Below are positions 55,265 to 63,900 of a DNA stretch of 64,000 nucleotides, piece by piece. The stretch spans positions 248,001 to 312,000 of the forward strand of contig NZ_CP093342.1 in assembly GCF_022637555.1 (NCBI RefSeq), given 5' to 3'. The position numbers and the translations under genes were made by a program. The stretch comes from Microbacterium sp. H1-D42 (lineage in GTDB: Bacteria; Actinomycetota; Actinomycetes; Actinomycetales; Microbacteriaceae). The notes beneath the pieces were generated by a model. The model had not been told where the DNA came from and did no database searches. It saw only the letters and a program-made list of their open reading frames with translations. Each line of letters opens with the position of its first letter. The stretch's first letter is position 1.

Positions 55265-55378
55265 GATGTTCTCCTTGTTCGGTCCCGCGTGCTGCGGGAG
55301 GTCGATGAGAACGACGATCCTCTCTGAGGGGTGGGTGCCGAATCGGGCGAGTGCCTTATCTTCGGGCACGCGAAATGT

Positions 55379-55414
55379 CTTAGGGGGCGGATTCCACAGC
55401 ATCCGCCCCCTAAG
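55379..55414 (-). terminator. Hairpin terminator after PEBP gene
   Basis: Perfect 14-bp stem with arms CTTAGGGGGCGGAT and ATCCGCCCCCTAAG and an 8-nt loop, 17 bp after the stop of the gene at 55431. On the minus strand it is followed by ACATTT. The rest of 55265-55378 shows no clear promoter. Confidence 0.65.
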
Positions 55415-55430
55415 ACCGGCCTACTCGCCG

Positions 55431-55967
55431 TCAGCGCTGGGCGGGGTCGCCGGTGCCGATCAGGATGCCGCGGGCCAGCGTGTGGAAGTGCCGATTGAAG
55501 CCCAGCACGCCCGGCGTCGCTCCGACCTCGAGGTCGAGATGGTCGACGTCAAGCGCGTCGACCACGAAGAAGTAGCGGTGCACGCCAGTGCCGGCAGGCG
55601 GTGCGGCGCCGATGTAGCGCTCCAGACGCGCTTCGTTCGGCAGCACCCTGCTGCCTGCGGGCAGGCTCTTCGCCGTGCCGTCGCCGCTGGGCAATGAGCG
55701 GGTGCTCTCCGGCAGGTTGTACGCGGCCCAGTGCCAGAAACCAGAGCCGGTCGGGGCATCAGGGTCGAAGCACGAGATGGCGAAGCTGAGTGTGCCGGCC
55801 GGTGGCTGCGACCACTGCAGGGTCGGATGACGGTCTTCACCTGCCCGCTCTGTCGACCATGCGAATCCCGGCAGCGGACCGCCCGGCTCGAAGTCGGGGC
55901 TGGTCAGCTCGAGCGGCGCGACGGGGCGCAGCACGGCGAGGGCGGCATACGGATCGTACGAGAACAT
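55431..55967 (-). CDS. YbhB/YbcL-family PEBP-like protein
   Basis: A 178-residue phosphatidylethanolamine-binding-protein fold: ELTSPDFEPGGPLP, PTLQWSQPPAGTLSFAISCFDPDAPTGSGFWHW and GVHRYFFVVDALDV. Bacterial members are small cytoplasmic proteins of unclear function, possibly kinase modulators. AGGAGG lies 6 nt before ATG 55967; longer frames lack similarity. Confidence 0.87.
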   Translation of the reverse strand: MFSYDPYAALAVLRPVAPLELTSPDFEPGGPLPGFAWSTERAGEDRHPTLQWSQPPAGTLSFAISCFDPDAPTGSGFWHWAAYNLPESTRSLPSGDGTAKSLPAGSRVLPNEARLERYIGAAPPAGTGVHRYFFVVDALDVDHLDLEVGATPGVLGFNRHFHTLARGILIGTGDPAQR

Positions 55968-56043
55968 GTGGAGCCTCCTGCCTTCACGGTAGGCCAGCAC
56001 CGGGCATCCGATGCGGGAACCCACGCCGAATACACTGGATGCC

Positions 56044-56604
56044 GTGACGAATCTCGCCGAAGACCGCAAGGCCCTGCTCGACCTGATCACCGCGGAGGCC
56101 GTGTTCCACGGCGACTTCACGCTGTCCAGCGGAAAGCAGGCGACGTACTACGTCGACATGCGCAAGCTCACGCTCGATCACCGGGCGGCTCCCGCCATCG
56201 GGCGCATCATGCTCGACCTGATCAAGGAGCATGACGTCTCCGCCGTCGGCGGGCTCACGCTCGGCGCCGACCCGATCGCGAACTCGGTGATGCACGCCTC
56301 GGTCGGCACGGACCGCCCGCTGGACGCGTTCGTCGTGCGCAAGGAGCCCAAGGATCACGGCCGCGGCCGTCAGGTTGAGGGTGCCGACATCGCCGGCAAG
56401 CGCGTCGTCGTGCTGGAGGACACCTCCACCACCGGCCAGTCGGCTCTGAAGGCCGTCGAGGTGCTGCGCCGTGAGGGTGCTGAGGTCGTCGCCGTTGCCG
56501 TGATCGTCGACCGCAAGACCGGTGCGCAGGCGGCGATCGAGGCCGAAGGCCTGCAGTGGCTGGCCGCATTCGACCTGGATGACCTGGGGCTCGCCCCGCA
56601 GTAA
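56044..56604 (+). CDS. pyrE: Orotate phosphoribosyltransferase
   Basis: A 186-residue OPRTase with FTLSSGKQATYYVDMRKLTLDH, GGLTLGADPIA and the PRPP-binding motif VVVLEDTSTTGQSA. It converts orotate and PRPP to OMP in pyrimidine synthesis. GTG 56044 follows TACACT (56031-56036) by 7 nt (GGATGCC), so the message is leaderless; an earlier ATG at 56011 would lie upstream of that promoter. It stands apart from other pyr genes. Confidence 0.94.
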   Translation: MTNLAEDRKALLDLITAEAVFHGDFTLSSGKQATYYVDMRKLTLDHRAAPAIGRIMLDLIKEHDVSAVGGLTLGADPIANSVMHASVGTDRPLDAFVVRKEPKDHGRGRQVEGADIAGKRVVVLEDTSTTGQSALKAVEVLRREGAEVVAVAVIVDRKTGAQAAIEAEGLQWLAAFDLDDLGLAPQ

Positions 56605-56651
56605 CCTCGCGCTGGGCGCTTTTCGCGTGTTCGCCGGGCGGAGGCCAACCG

Positions 56652-57221
56652 CTACGGCCGGCGACCCTCCGCCGCGTCGGCGACCAGTTTCGCGATGCGG
56701 TTGGCGCGCGTCTCGGGGCGCTTGGCGATCGCGATCTGAGTGAGGCCGAGCTTCTTCGCGGACTTCGGGAACCCGTCCCAGGCTGCCCTGGCGGCTGGCG
56801 CCGCGTCGAGGGCAGTTGTCAGATCGTCGGGTTCGATGCCGGCCTCGGGACCGTCGAGCACCGTCCACGATCCGTCGGCCTTGGCGGCCTCGATCACGCG
56901 GATGCCGGCGGCGGCGAGCAGCCCCGCAGCCTCGAGCTCTATCAGGCGTGCCTTGTTCGTCGCCGCCCAACCACTGCCGCGGCGGCGCGGCGAGAACCAC
57001 TGCCCGACGCTGCCGTCGTCGAAGGTGCGCACCGGCCCGTCGATCCACCCGAAGCAGAGCGCCTGCCGCACGGCGTCCTCGTACCCGATCCCGTCCGACG
57101 CGGCCCGCCGCACATGCAGCAGCCATACCCCGGTTGCCGTCTCGTGGTTGTCGGTCATCCAGGCTCGCCAGTCGGCAGCATCCGCCGCTGTCACCCGCTC
57201 GCCGTCGTCGAGAGCTCCCAT
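56652..57221 (-). CDS. YdeI/OmpD-associated family protein
   Basis: A 189-residue protein with TGVWLLHVRR, YEDAVRQALCFGWIDG and WFSPRRRGSGWAATNKARLIELEAAG, the YdeI-family signature. The C-terminal part (ALDAAPAARAAWDGFPKSAKK) is the usual extension linked to antimicrobial-peptide/bacteriocin protection in other bacteria. TAGGCT (57233-57228) lies 6 nt before the ATG. Confidence 0.85.
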   Translation of the reverse strand: MGALDDGERVTAADAADWRAWMTDNHETATGVWLLHVRRAASDGIGYEDAVRQALCFGWIDGPVRTFDDGSVGQWFSPRRRGSGWAATNKARLIELEAAGLLAAAGIRVIEAAKADGSWTVLDGPEAGIEPDDLTTALDAAPAARAAWDGFPKSAKKLGLTQIAIAKRPETRANRIAKLVADAAEGRRP

Positions 57222-57274
57222 GCGGTCAGCCTAGATCCTCACCCGCTGCTGCTTCCGGGCGCCACGTTCTGGAC

Positions 57275-57290
57275 TTGGCAACGTTTTCAT
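57275..57290. promoter_or_regulatory. LacI operator upstream of lacI2
   Basis: TTGGCAACGTTTTCAT with a central AACGTT matches the sequence at 58379-58393 over 15 bases. It lies 16 bp before the regulator's start, indicating autoregulation. Confidence 0.75.
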
Positions 57291-57305
57291 GGAACCCTGC
57301 CTCGT

Positions 57306-58340
57306 ATGGGGAAGAAGAGCGGCGCGGACGCGGCGGGGCGGCCGACGATGAAGGACGTCGCGGCGCGCGCCGACGTCGGGCTCTCGACGGTGTCGCGAGT
57401 GGTCTCGGGCAAGGGCGGCGTCAGCCGTGCGAAGCGTCAGGCCGTCGAGAAGGCCGTCGCAGCCCTCGGCTACAGCCGCAACGACTTCGCGCACACCCTG
57501 CGCACGGGATCTGCGCGCACGATCGGCGTCGTCGTCACGCGCATCTCCGACCCGTTCTACGCCGAGATCATCGAGGCCGTCGAGTCGCGCGCGCAGGAGC
57601 GTGAGCTGCTGGTGCTCGTCGCCTCAGCGGGCGATGACTCCGACGAGAGCGAGCAGGTGATCAAGCGGATGCTGAATCGCCGGCTCGACGGCTTCATCGT
57701 CGTCGCTCCGGAAGAGGCCGACATGTCGTTCCTCGACGCGGAGCGCGCGGTCGGCACCCCGATCGTGTTCATCGACCGGCCGCCACGCGGGCTGCACGCC
57801 GACGTCGTGCTGGTCGACAACGAGCGCGGTTCCACCGATGCCGTGCGCCACCTGGCACGGGCGGGGCACCGCAGCATCGCCTGCATCGCACACGTCTCGG
57901 GCCGCTACACGTCCGAGCGCCGTCAGTCGGGCTTCCGCAAAGGGGTGCGCGATTGCGGCCTCGCCGATCGCGCCGAGCTCATCGTCGCCGTCGACGATGA
58001 GGTGGATGCCTGTGTCGAAGCGCTGCGCGAACTGTTCTCACTGCCCGATCCGCCGACCGCGCTGTTCACCACCAACAGTCGCACCACCAAGGCCGTGCTC
58101 GGCGCGCTGCGGCTGATGCACGCGCAGCCCGCACTCGTCGGCTTCGACGACTTCCCGCTCGCCGAGCTGCTCAACCCGCCGGTGACGACGATCGCTCAGG
58201 ATCCGTGGACGATGGGAGAGGCTGCAGCCGACCTGCTGTTCGATCGGATCGCCGGCCTGCCAGGACCGGAGCGACACATCATGCTCGGCACCCGACTGAT
58301 CACCCGCGGGTCGGGAGAGCAGTCGCCGAGCGGGACCTGA
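57306..58340 (+). CDS. LacI-family regulator of sugar ABC transporter
   Basis: A 344-residue LacI repressor. The helix-turn-helix is TMKDVAARADVGLSTVSRVV (residues 14-33), and the sensor domain starts about residue 70 (TIGVVVTRISDPFYAEII). The same TTGGCAACGTTTTCA element lies before this gene and in the promoter of the ABC operon 40 bp downstream, so it likely represses both. ATG 57306 is the first start consistent with the family N-terminus. Confidence 0.92.
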   Translation: MGKKSGADAAGRPTMKDVAARADVGLSTVSRVVSGKGGVSRAKRQAVEKAVAALGYSRNDFAHTLRTGSARTIGVVVTRISDPFYAEIIEAVESRAQERELLVLVASAGDDSDESEQVIKRMLNRRLDGFIVVAPEEADMSFLDAERAVGTPIVFIDRPPRGLHADVVLVDNERGSTDAVRHLARAGHRSIACIAHVSGRYTSERRQSGFRKGVRDCGLADRAELIVAVDDEVDACVEALRELFSLPDPPTALFTTNSRTTKAVLGALRLMHAQPALVGFDDFPLAELLNPPVTTIAQDPWTMGEAAADLLFDRIAGLPGPERHIMLGTRLITRGSGEQSPSGT

Positions 58341-58378
58341 ACGGCCGTTACGCGGTTGTGATTGCGGGCCTGTTGATT

Positions 58379-58393
58379 TTGGCAACGTTTTCA
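58379..58393. promoter_or_regulatory. LacI operator in ABC transporter promoter
   Basis: TTGGCAACGTTTTCA lies in the 17-bp spacer between TTGATT (58373-58378) and a weak TTTCAT (58396-58401). Binding would block transcription of the transporter genes. A second half-site-like TTTTCATGGCAAC follows at 58395. Confidence 0.72.
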
Positions 58394-58451
58394 GTTTTCA
58401 TGGCAACAGGTCCGCGGATCTCCGCGGAACACAGTTCCAATGGAGGATCAC

Positions 58452-59738
58452 ATGCGCAAAGCACTTGCAGCAGTCGCAGGTCTTGCCGTTGCGGGTCTGG
58501 TGCTTGCCGGGTGCTCCGGCAACGCCGACAGCGGCGACTCGGGCGGCTCGAACGACGCCAGCGAAGTCGAGGTGTTCACCTGGTGGGCGGCAGGTTCTGA
58601 GAAGGCCGGTCTGGATGCCCTCGTCAAGGTGTTCAACGAGCAGTACCCCGACACGAAGTTCGTCAACGCGGCCGTCGCCGGCGGCGCCGGCTCGAACGCC
58701 AAGAACGCGCTCGCATCGCGCCTGAAGGCCAACAACCCGCCGGACTCGTTCCAGGCGCACGCCGGTGCCGAGCTCACCGACTACATCGAGGCCGACAAGC
58801 TCGAGGACCTCAGCGGGTTCTACAAGGACAACGGCCTGAACGACGCCTTCCCCTCGACGCTTCTCGACCGCCTCACCGTCGACGGCAAGATCTACTCGGT
58901 GCCGAGCAACATCCACCGCGCGAACGTCGTCTGGCTGAACACGTCTCTGCTGACCGACGCCGGCATCGACCCGACCAAGGCGCCAGCAGACATCGACGCC
59001 TGGCTCGCCGACATGAAGACGCTCAAGGCGAACGGCGTCGAGACCCCGCTGTCGGTCGCCACCGACTGGACCCAGGTGCAGCTGTTCGAGAACGTGCTGC
59101 TCTCGGTGCTCGGCGCCGACGGCTACTCCGGACTGTGGGACGGCAAGACGAAGTTCGACGACGCCAAGGTCACCACCGCGATCGACAAGTACACCGAGCT
59201 GCTCACCTACGCGAACACCGACGGCACCGGTCAGGACTGGCCCGTCGCGACCGACATGGTGATCGACGGCACGGCCGCCTACAACGTCATGGGCGACTGG
59301 GCGCTGGCCGAGTTCGACGCCAAGGGCAAGGTCTACGGCACGGACTACACCACGTGGCCGACCCCCGGCACCGATGGCATGTTCGACTTCCTCGCCGACT
59401 CGTTCACGCTTCCGGTCGGTGCACCGCACGCCGGTGGCGCGAAGAACTGGCTGAAGACGATCAGTTCGGCCGACGGCCAGAAGGCGTTCAACCTCGCCAA
59501 GGGCTCGATCCCGGCGCGCACCGACGCCGACCCGGCCGACTACCCGGAGTACCAGCAGGGTGCGATGGCCTCGTTCGCGAAGGACACCGTGGTCAGCTCG
59601 CTGGCACACGGCGCCGCCGTGAAGGTCTCGTGGCTGAACGACATCACCTCGGCCATCGGACAGTTCGTCTCGACCAAGGATGGCGCGACGCTGCAGGACG
59701 CGCTGGTTCAGGCGCAGACCAAGGCGCTCGGCGAGTAG
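58452..59738 (+). CDS. Sugar ABC transporter substrate-binding lipoprotein
   Basis: A 428-residue solute-binding protein. The lipoprotein signal has lipobox LAGC at residue 21-24, followed by a Gly/Ser-rich linker. VEVFTWWAAGSEKAGLDALVKVFNEQYP and the AGGAGSNAKNALASRL block resemble glucose/mannose-binding GtsA-type proteins of family 1. TGGAGG lies before the ATG. It delivers a monosaccharide to the two permeases that follow. Confidence 0.9.
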   Translation: MRKALAAVAGLAVAGLVLAGCSGNADSGDSGGSNDASEVEVFTWWAAGSEKAGLDALVKVFNEQYPDTKFVNAAVAGGAGSNAKNALASRLKANNPPDSFQAHAGAELTDYIEADKLEDLSGFYKDNGLNDAFPSTLLDRLTVDGKIYSVPSNIHRANVVWLNTSLLTDAGIDPTKAPADIDAWLADMKTLKANGVETPLSVATDWTQVQLFENVLLSVLGADGYSGLWDGKTKFDDAKVTTAIDKYTELLTYANTDGTGQDWPVATDMVIDGTAAYNVMGDWALAEFDAKGKVYGTDYTTWPTPGTDGMFDFLADSFTLPVGAPHAGGAKNWLKTISSADGQKAFNLAKGSIPARTDADPADYPEYQQGAMASFAKDTVVSSLAHGAAVKVSWLNDITSAIGQFVSTKDGATLQDALVQAQTKALGE

Positions 59739-59808
59739 CATCCGAACCACCTGCGGGGCGGCGTGAATGCGCCGCCCCGCACACACGCTCGCGTCAAGGA
59801 GGACACCG

Positions 59809-60699
59809 ATGCGCAAAGGCATCCGCAACTGGGGGCCCCCGCTGCTGCTGATCTCGCCGACGATCGTGCTGCTGGGCATCTTCGTCTACGCGCTCATCGG
59901 CGTGAACTTCTCCACCGCCATGACGAAGGACTCGGCGCTGAGCGCCTCGGAATTCGTCGGGCTGCAGAACTTCGTCGATCTGCTGACCGAGCCGCGCTTC
60001 CTGCACTCGCTCGCCAACCTCGGCATCTTCACCCTGGTGTTCATGACCGGCACGATGCTGTTCGGCTTCCTGTGGGCGTGGATGCTCGACAAGGGCGTGA
60101 CCGCAGAAGGCGCGTTCCGCTCGATCTACCTCTTCCCCATGGCCGTCTCGTTCGTGGCATCCGGAGTCGTGTGGCGCTGGCTGCTCAGCTCGGCGACCGG
60201 CGATCGCGCCTCCGGTCTGAACCGCCTGCTCGACTCGATCGGCCTCGGCGCCCTGCAGAACGACTGGTACAACCAGCCGCTCTGGGGCATGGCGGCCATG
60301 GCGATGCCTGCCATCTGGCAGCTCGCCGGCTACGTGATGGCGCTGTTCCTCGCCGGCTTCCGCGGAATCCCCGAAGAACTGCGCGAGGCCGCCCGCATGG
60401 ACGGTGCCAGCGAATGGAAGCTGTACCGGCACGTGGTCTTCCCGCAGCTGCACCCCGTGGCGCTGTCGGCCCTCGTGATCGTCGCGCACATGTCGCTGAA
60501 GGTGTTCGACCTGATCATGGCGATCACCGGGCCGGTCTACGTCACCGAGGTGCCGGCCACCTACATGTGGATCGCACTGACCGGCGGCGAGTACGGCAAG
60601 GCATCCGCCATCGCCACCGTGCTGCTGCTGCTGGTGTGCATCTTCATCATCCCGTACCTGATCTCCACAGCCCGCGCCGAGAGGAAGGTGCGCAGATGA
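59809..60699 (+). CDS. Sugar ABC transporter permease 1
   Basis: A 296-residue MalF-type permease with six helices and the EAA loop EELREAARMDGASEWKLYRHVVFPQL. AAGGAGG precedes ATG 59809; a longer upstream frame is disregarded. It forms a heterodimer with the next product, whose start overlaps its stop (ATGA). Confidence 0.92.
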   Translation: MRKGIRNWGPPLLLISPTIVLLGIFVYALIGVNFSTAMTKDSALSASEFVGLQNFVDLLTEPRFLHSLANLGIFTLVFMTGTMLFGFLWAWMLDKGVTAEGAFRSIYLFPMAVSFVASGVVWRWLLSSATGDRASGLNRLLDSIGLGALQNDWYNQPLWGMAAMAMPAIWQLAGYVMALFLAGFRGIPEELREAARMDGASEWKLYRHVVFPQLHPVALSALVIVAHMSLKVFDLIMAITGPVYVTEVPATYMWIALTGGEYGKASAIATVLLLLVCIFIIPYLISTARAERKVRR

Positions 60700-61613
60700 G
60701 CGTCACAACCGGCATCGAGCGCCGCACCACCCCCGCCGCGCGCATCCCCACCGCGCACAAGGGCAGGGCCCGCATCGGACGCACCGCAAAGTACGTGCTG
60801 CTGGTGCTCTTCGTCGTCATCGTGCTGATGCCGGTGTACGTGCTGGTGGTGACGAGTCTGAAGCCGCCGTCGGACGTCAGCGCGGTCAGCTCGTGGGCGC
60901 TGCCCTCGCTGTGGCCGTGGCAGGCGGATGCCGATGGCGCGACCGGCTTCGGCAACTGGTCCGACGCGTGGAGCACTCTCGCAGCTCCCATCGGCCGCAC
61001 GTTCCTGCTGGCGATCCCGGCGGCGCTGATCTCGGCGATGCTCGGCTCGATGAACGGGTTCGTGCTCTCGCGCTGGAAGTTCCCGTACGCGAACGTCGTG
61101 TTCACGCTGATCCTGTTCGGCATGTTCATCCCGTACCAGGCCATCATGGTGCCGCTGGTGCAGATGAAGACCTCGCTCGGCATGCCGAGCAACATCGTCA
61201 CGCTGCTGATCGTGCACATCATCTACGGTCTGCCGATCTGCACGCTGATCTTCCGCAACTACTACGAGGGCGTGCCTGAAGAGCTGATGGAGGCCTCGCG
61301 CGTCGACGGCGCCGGCATGCTCGCCTCGTACTGGCGGATCATCCTGCCGCTGTCGCTGCCCGGGTTCGTCGTGACGATCATCTGGCAGTTCACCTCGGCG
61401 TGGAACGACTACCTGTTCGCACTGTTCCTCTCGGATGCCAACCAGGGGCCGGTGTCGCTGTCTCTGGTGAACCTGTCGCAGGGCGCCCAGCTGTCGAACT
61501 ACGGTGCGTCGATGGCGGGTGCGCTGATCGCGTCGCTGCCGACGCTGCTGGTCTACATCATCCTCGGCAAGTACTTCATCGGCGGTCTGATGAGCGGATC
61601 GGTCAAGTCGTAG
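60696..61613 (+). CDS. Sugar ABC transporter permease 2
   Basis: A 305-residue MalG-type permease with six helices and the EAA loop EELMEASRVDGAGMLASYWRIILPL. No ATP-binding protein follows; as in other actinobacteria a shared MsiK-type ATPase elsewhere would energise it. Confidence 0.92.
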   Translation: MSVTTGIERRTTPAARIPTAHKGRARIGRTAKYVLLVLFVVIVLMPVYVLVVTSLKPPSDVSAVSSWALPSLWPWQADADGATGFGNWSDAWSTLAAPIGRTFLLAIPAALISAMLGSMNGFVLSRWKFPYANVVFTLILFGMFIPYQAIMVPLVQMKTSLGMPSNIVTLLIVHIIYGLPICTLIFRNYYEGVPEELMEASRVDGAGMLASYWRIILPLSLPGFVVTIIWQFTSAWNDYLFALFLSDANQGPVSLSLVNLSQGAQLSNYGASMAGALIASLPTLLVYIILGKYFIGGLMSGSVKS

Positions 61614-61672
61614 GGAAAAGATAGGTAGTTCTCCCGATGCCGTCGCGGGCGACGCCGAGAAGAGTGGATGCC

Positions 61673-63049
61673 ATGACACTGGCATCCACGACCGACGCTC
61701 TGCGCGCCATTCCAGGACTGCACTTCCCAGACGAGCCCGGTTACGACGAGCACCGGCAGGCCTGGAATCTGCTCGCCGATCAGCATCCACTCGCGATCGC
61801 CGTTCCCGACACCATCGATGACGCTGTGCGGGTGGTCCGCGCTGTCACGGACGCCGGCCTTCGGATCGCGCCGCAGGCCAGCGGGCACGGGGCGGCGGCG
61901 ATCGACGGCGACGCGCTGCGCGATGCGGTGCTGCTGCGGCTGCACCGACTGACCGGGGTCGAGGTCGACGCCGAGAACCGCAGTGCGCGCGTGCTGGGCG
62001 GCACCCTCTGGAACGAGGTCATCGCCGCGGCAGCGCCGCACGGACTCACGGCGCTGCACGGCAGCGCCGGAGATGTCTCGGTGACCGGATACATCCTCGG
62101 CGCCGGCATCTCCTTCTATGGACGCACGCACGGACTCGCCACGCACCGGATGAGCGCCGTCGAACTGATCACCGCCACGGGCGAGGTCGTACGGGCGACC
62201 GCCGACGAGCACAGTGACCTGTTCTGGGCGCTGCGCGGGGGTGGCGGGAACTTCGGCGCGGTCGTCGCCGTCGAGATCGACCTGCTGCCGATCCCCGACG
62301 TGCAGGCGGGGTTCCTGCTGTGGGACATCGTGGCGGCATCCGACGTCATCCCCGCCTGGCGGGACTGGACTCGCGGGCTCGACAGGGCGGCGACCACGGC
62401 GCTGCGCCTGTTCCGCTTCCCGCCGCTGCCCGAGCTGCCGCCGTTCCTCTCCGGACGCTCGCTCGTCATCATCGACGGGGCGATCCTCGGCGACGACGCG
62501 CTCGCCGCCGAGCTGCTCGAACCGCTGCGCGCGCTGCGCCCCGAGATGGACACGTTCGCGCGGATCCCAGCGCAGGCGCTGCTCGAGGTGCACATGGATC
62601 CGCCGATGCCGTCGGCCGCGGTCACGGATCACCTCATGTTCGGCGATCTCACCGACGCTGCCGTCACCGCGCTGCTCGATGCGGCGGGACCCGGCGCGGA
62701 AGCGGCGCCGATGGTCGTCGAACTGCGGCACCTCGGTGGCGCACTCGGGGACGCGCAGGATTCCGCCGTGCGCTGCTTCGACGGGGAGTACGCGCTGGTC
62801 GCCGTGCAGGTGGTTCCGGTGCCCGAATTCGCCCCGCAGGCGGTCAGACTGGTCGACGAAGTGGTCGAGACGCTGCGGCCGTGGGCAGACTGCGCGCCCT
62901 ACCTGAACTTCGTCGATGTGCCGGTGGGCGCAGAGGTCGGCTTCGACGCCGAGACCATCGAGCGGCTGCGCCGAGTGCGCGAGATGTACGACCCGAACCG
63001 GGTGTGGGTGGCCGCGCACGCGCTGCCGGACCCGGCTGTCGCCGTGTGA
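61673..63049 (+). CDS. FAD-binding oxidoreductase (berberine-bridge/PCMH type)
   Basis: A 458-residue flavoprotein. The FAD-binding PCMH domain spans about 30-215: PQASGHGAAAI contains a His suited to covalent FAD attachment, then VLGGTLWNEVI and TGYILGAGISFYGRTHGLATHRM. The C-terminal BBE-like segment is CAPYLNFVD and YDPNRVW. It oxidises a sugar or other alcohol. ATG 61673 follows AAGAGT plus 7 nt (GGATGCC); an ATG at 61637 is the alternative. It lies 59 bp after the ABC genes and may process the imported sugar. Confidence 0.85.
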   Translation: MTLASTTDALRAIPGLHFPDEPGYDEHRQAWNLLADQHPLAIAVPDTIDDAVRVVRAVTDAGLRIAPQASGHGAAAIDGDALRDAVLLRLHRLTGVEVDAENRSARVLGGTLWNEVIAAAAPHGLTALHGSAGDVSVTGYILGAGISFYGRTHGLATHRMSAVELITATGEVVRATADEHSDLFWALRGGGGNFGAVVAVEIDLLPIPDVQAGFLLWDIVAASDVIPAWRDWTRGLDRAATTALRLFRFPPLPELPPFLSGRSLVIIDGAILGDDALAAELLEPLRALRPEMDTFARIPAQALLEVHMDPPMPSAAVTDHLMFGDLTDAAVTALLDAAGPGAEAAPMVVELRHLGGALGDAQDSAVRCFDGEYALVAVQVVPVPEFAPQAVRLVDEVVETLRPWADCAPYLNFVDVPVGAEVGFDAETIERLRRVREMYDPNRVWVAAHALPDPAVAV

Positions 63050-63057
63050 CGGCCGGG

Positions 63058-63222
63058 TCAGCCGCGCGGGCCTCGGGGGCGATCGTCGTCGTCCCAGGGG
63101 CCCTCGTACCACTCGCCGCGATTGTCCCTCTTGTCGCGGCGCAGCAGGCGGAACGAGAACAGGCCGAGTCCGGCCAGCCCGGTGCTGATCAGCACCAGGA
63201 ACAGCAAGTCGTCCTGAGTCAT
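63058..63222 (-). CDS. Small membrane protein
   Basis: A 54-residue protein: MTQDDLLFLVLISTGLAGLGLF forms one membrane helix, followed by a charged tail (RRDKRDNRGEWYEGPWDDDD). TAGGCT (63234-63229) precedes ATG by 6 nt, so it is likely expressed. Function unknown. Confidence 0.68.
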   Translation of the reverse strand: MTQDDLLFLVLISTGLAGLGLFSFRLLRRDKRDNRGEWYEGPWDDDDRPRGPRG

Positions 63223-63264
63223 GGGTTCAGCCTACGTCCCGCGGCTATGCGCTGAGCGGGATTC

Positions 63265-63897
63265 TCAGGCGCTGAGCCAGACGGCATCTCCGGCGCCGTC
63301 CGGCAGGGGGTGTCGGATGCCATCGAGCACGATCCCGTCGGCATCCGCCAGCGCAGGCGCCCCGACGGTCACGCCGATGCCCTCCAGCTGCTGCAGCAGT
63401 TCAGGATCGCGATCGCTGACCCGCAGCACGCGGCCGCTGTGCCCCTGCGCGGCGTCGGCGAGCAGCACGAACGGCTCGCGCACGACGTTGCCGTCGGCAT
63501 CGGGAATCGCATCGCCGTGCGGGTCGAATCGCGGACGCCCGAGGCGCTGGTCGATGGCATCCAGCATCCGATCGCTGATGGTGTGCTCGAGAACCTCGGC
63601 CTCGTCGTGCACCTCATGCCAGGCGTAGTCGAACTCGCGCACCAGCCACGTCTCGATCAGTCGGTGGCGACGCAGCATCTGCAGCGCGCGCTCGCGCCCG
63701 GCATCCGTCAGCTTCACCGCGCCGTACGGCACGTGCGAGACGAGACCTGCGGCCGCGAGCTTCTTGACCATCTCGGTGACGCTCGACGGCGCGATGCCGA
63801 GAGCGGCGGCGAGCTGCGACGGGGTGATCGGCGCGTCCTGCCACTCGGTGTGCGAGTAGACGGTCTTGAGATAGTCGTCGAACGCGGGGGATGCCAC
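63265..63897 (-). CDS. DtxR/MntR-family metal-dependent regulator
   Basis: A 210-residue regulator. The winged helix (PITPSQLAAALGIAPSSVTEMVKKLAAAGLVSH, about 22-55) is followed by the metal-binding dimerisation domain with HRLIETWLV, W-HEVHDEAEVLEHTIS (His and Glu ligands) and a C-terminal SH3-like domain (LVLADAAQGHSGRVLRV-type). Mn or Fe is the likely co-repressor. GTG start 3 nt after the stop of the upstream membrane protein gene, so co-transcribed. Confidence 0.9.
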   Translation of the reverse strand: MASPAFDDYLKTVYSHTEWQDAPITPSQLAAALGIAPSSVTEMVKKLAAAGLVSHVPYGAVKLTDAGRERALQMLRRHRLIETWLVREFDYAWHEVHDEAEVLEHTISDRMLDAIDQRLGRPRFDPHGDAIPDADGNVVREPFVLLADAAQGHSGRVLRVSDRDPELLQQLEGIGVTVGAPALADADGIVLDGIRHPLPDGAGDAVWLSA

Positions 63898-63900
63898 GGA

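Noticed and set aside
58452..61613. Sugar ABC transporter as the arabinan importer
   Set aside because: It is 47 kb from the locus and is controlled by its own LacI with an AACGTT-centred operator unlike the ATCGAT operators of the arabinan locus.
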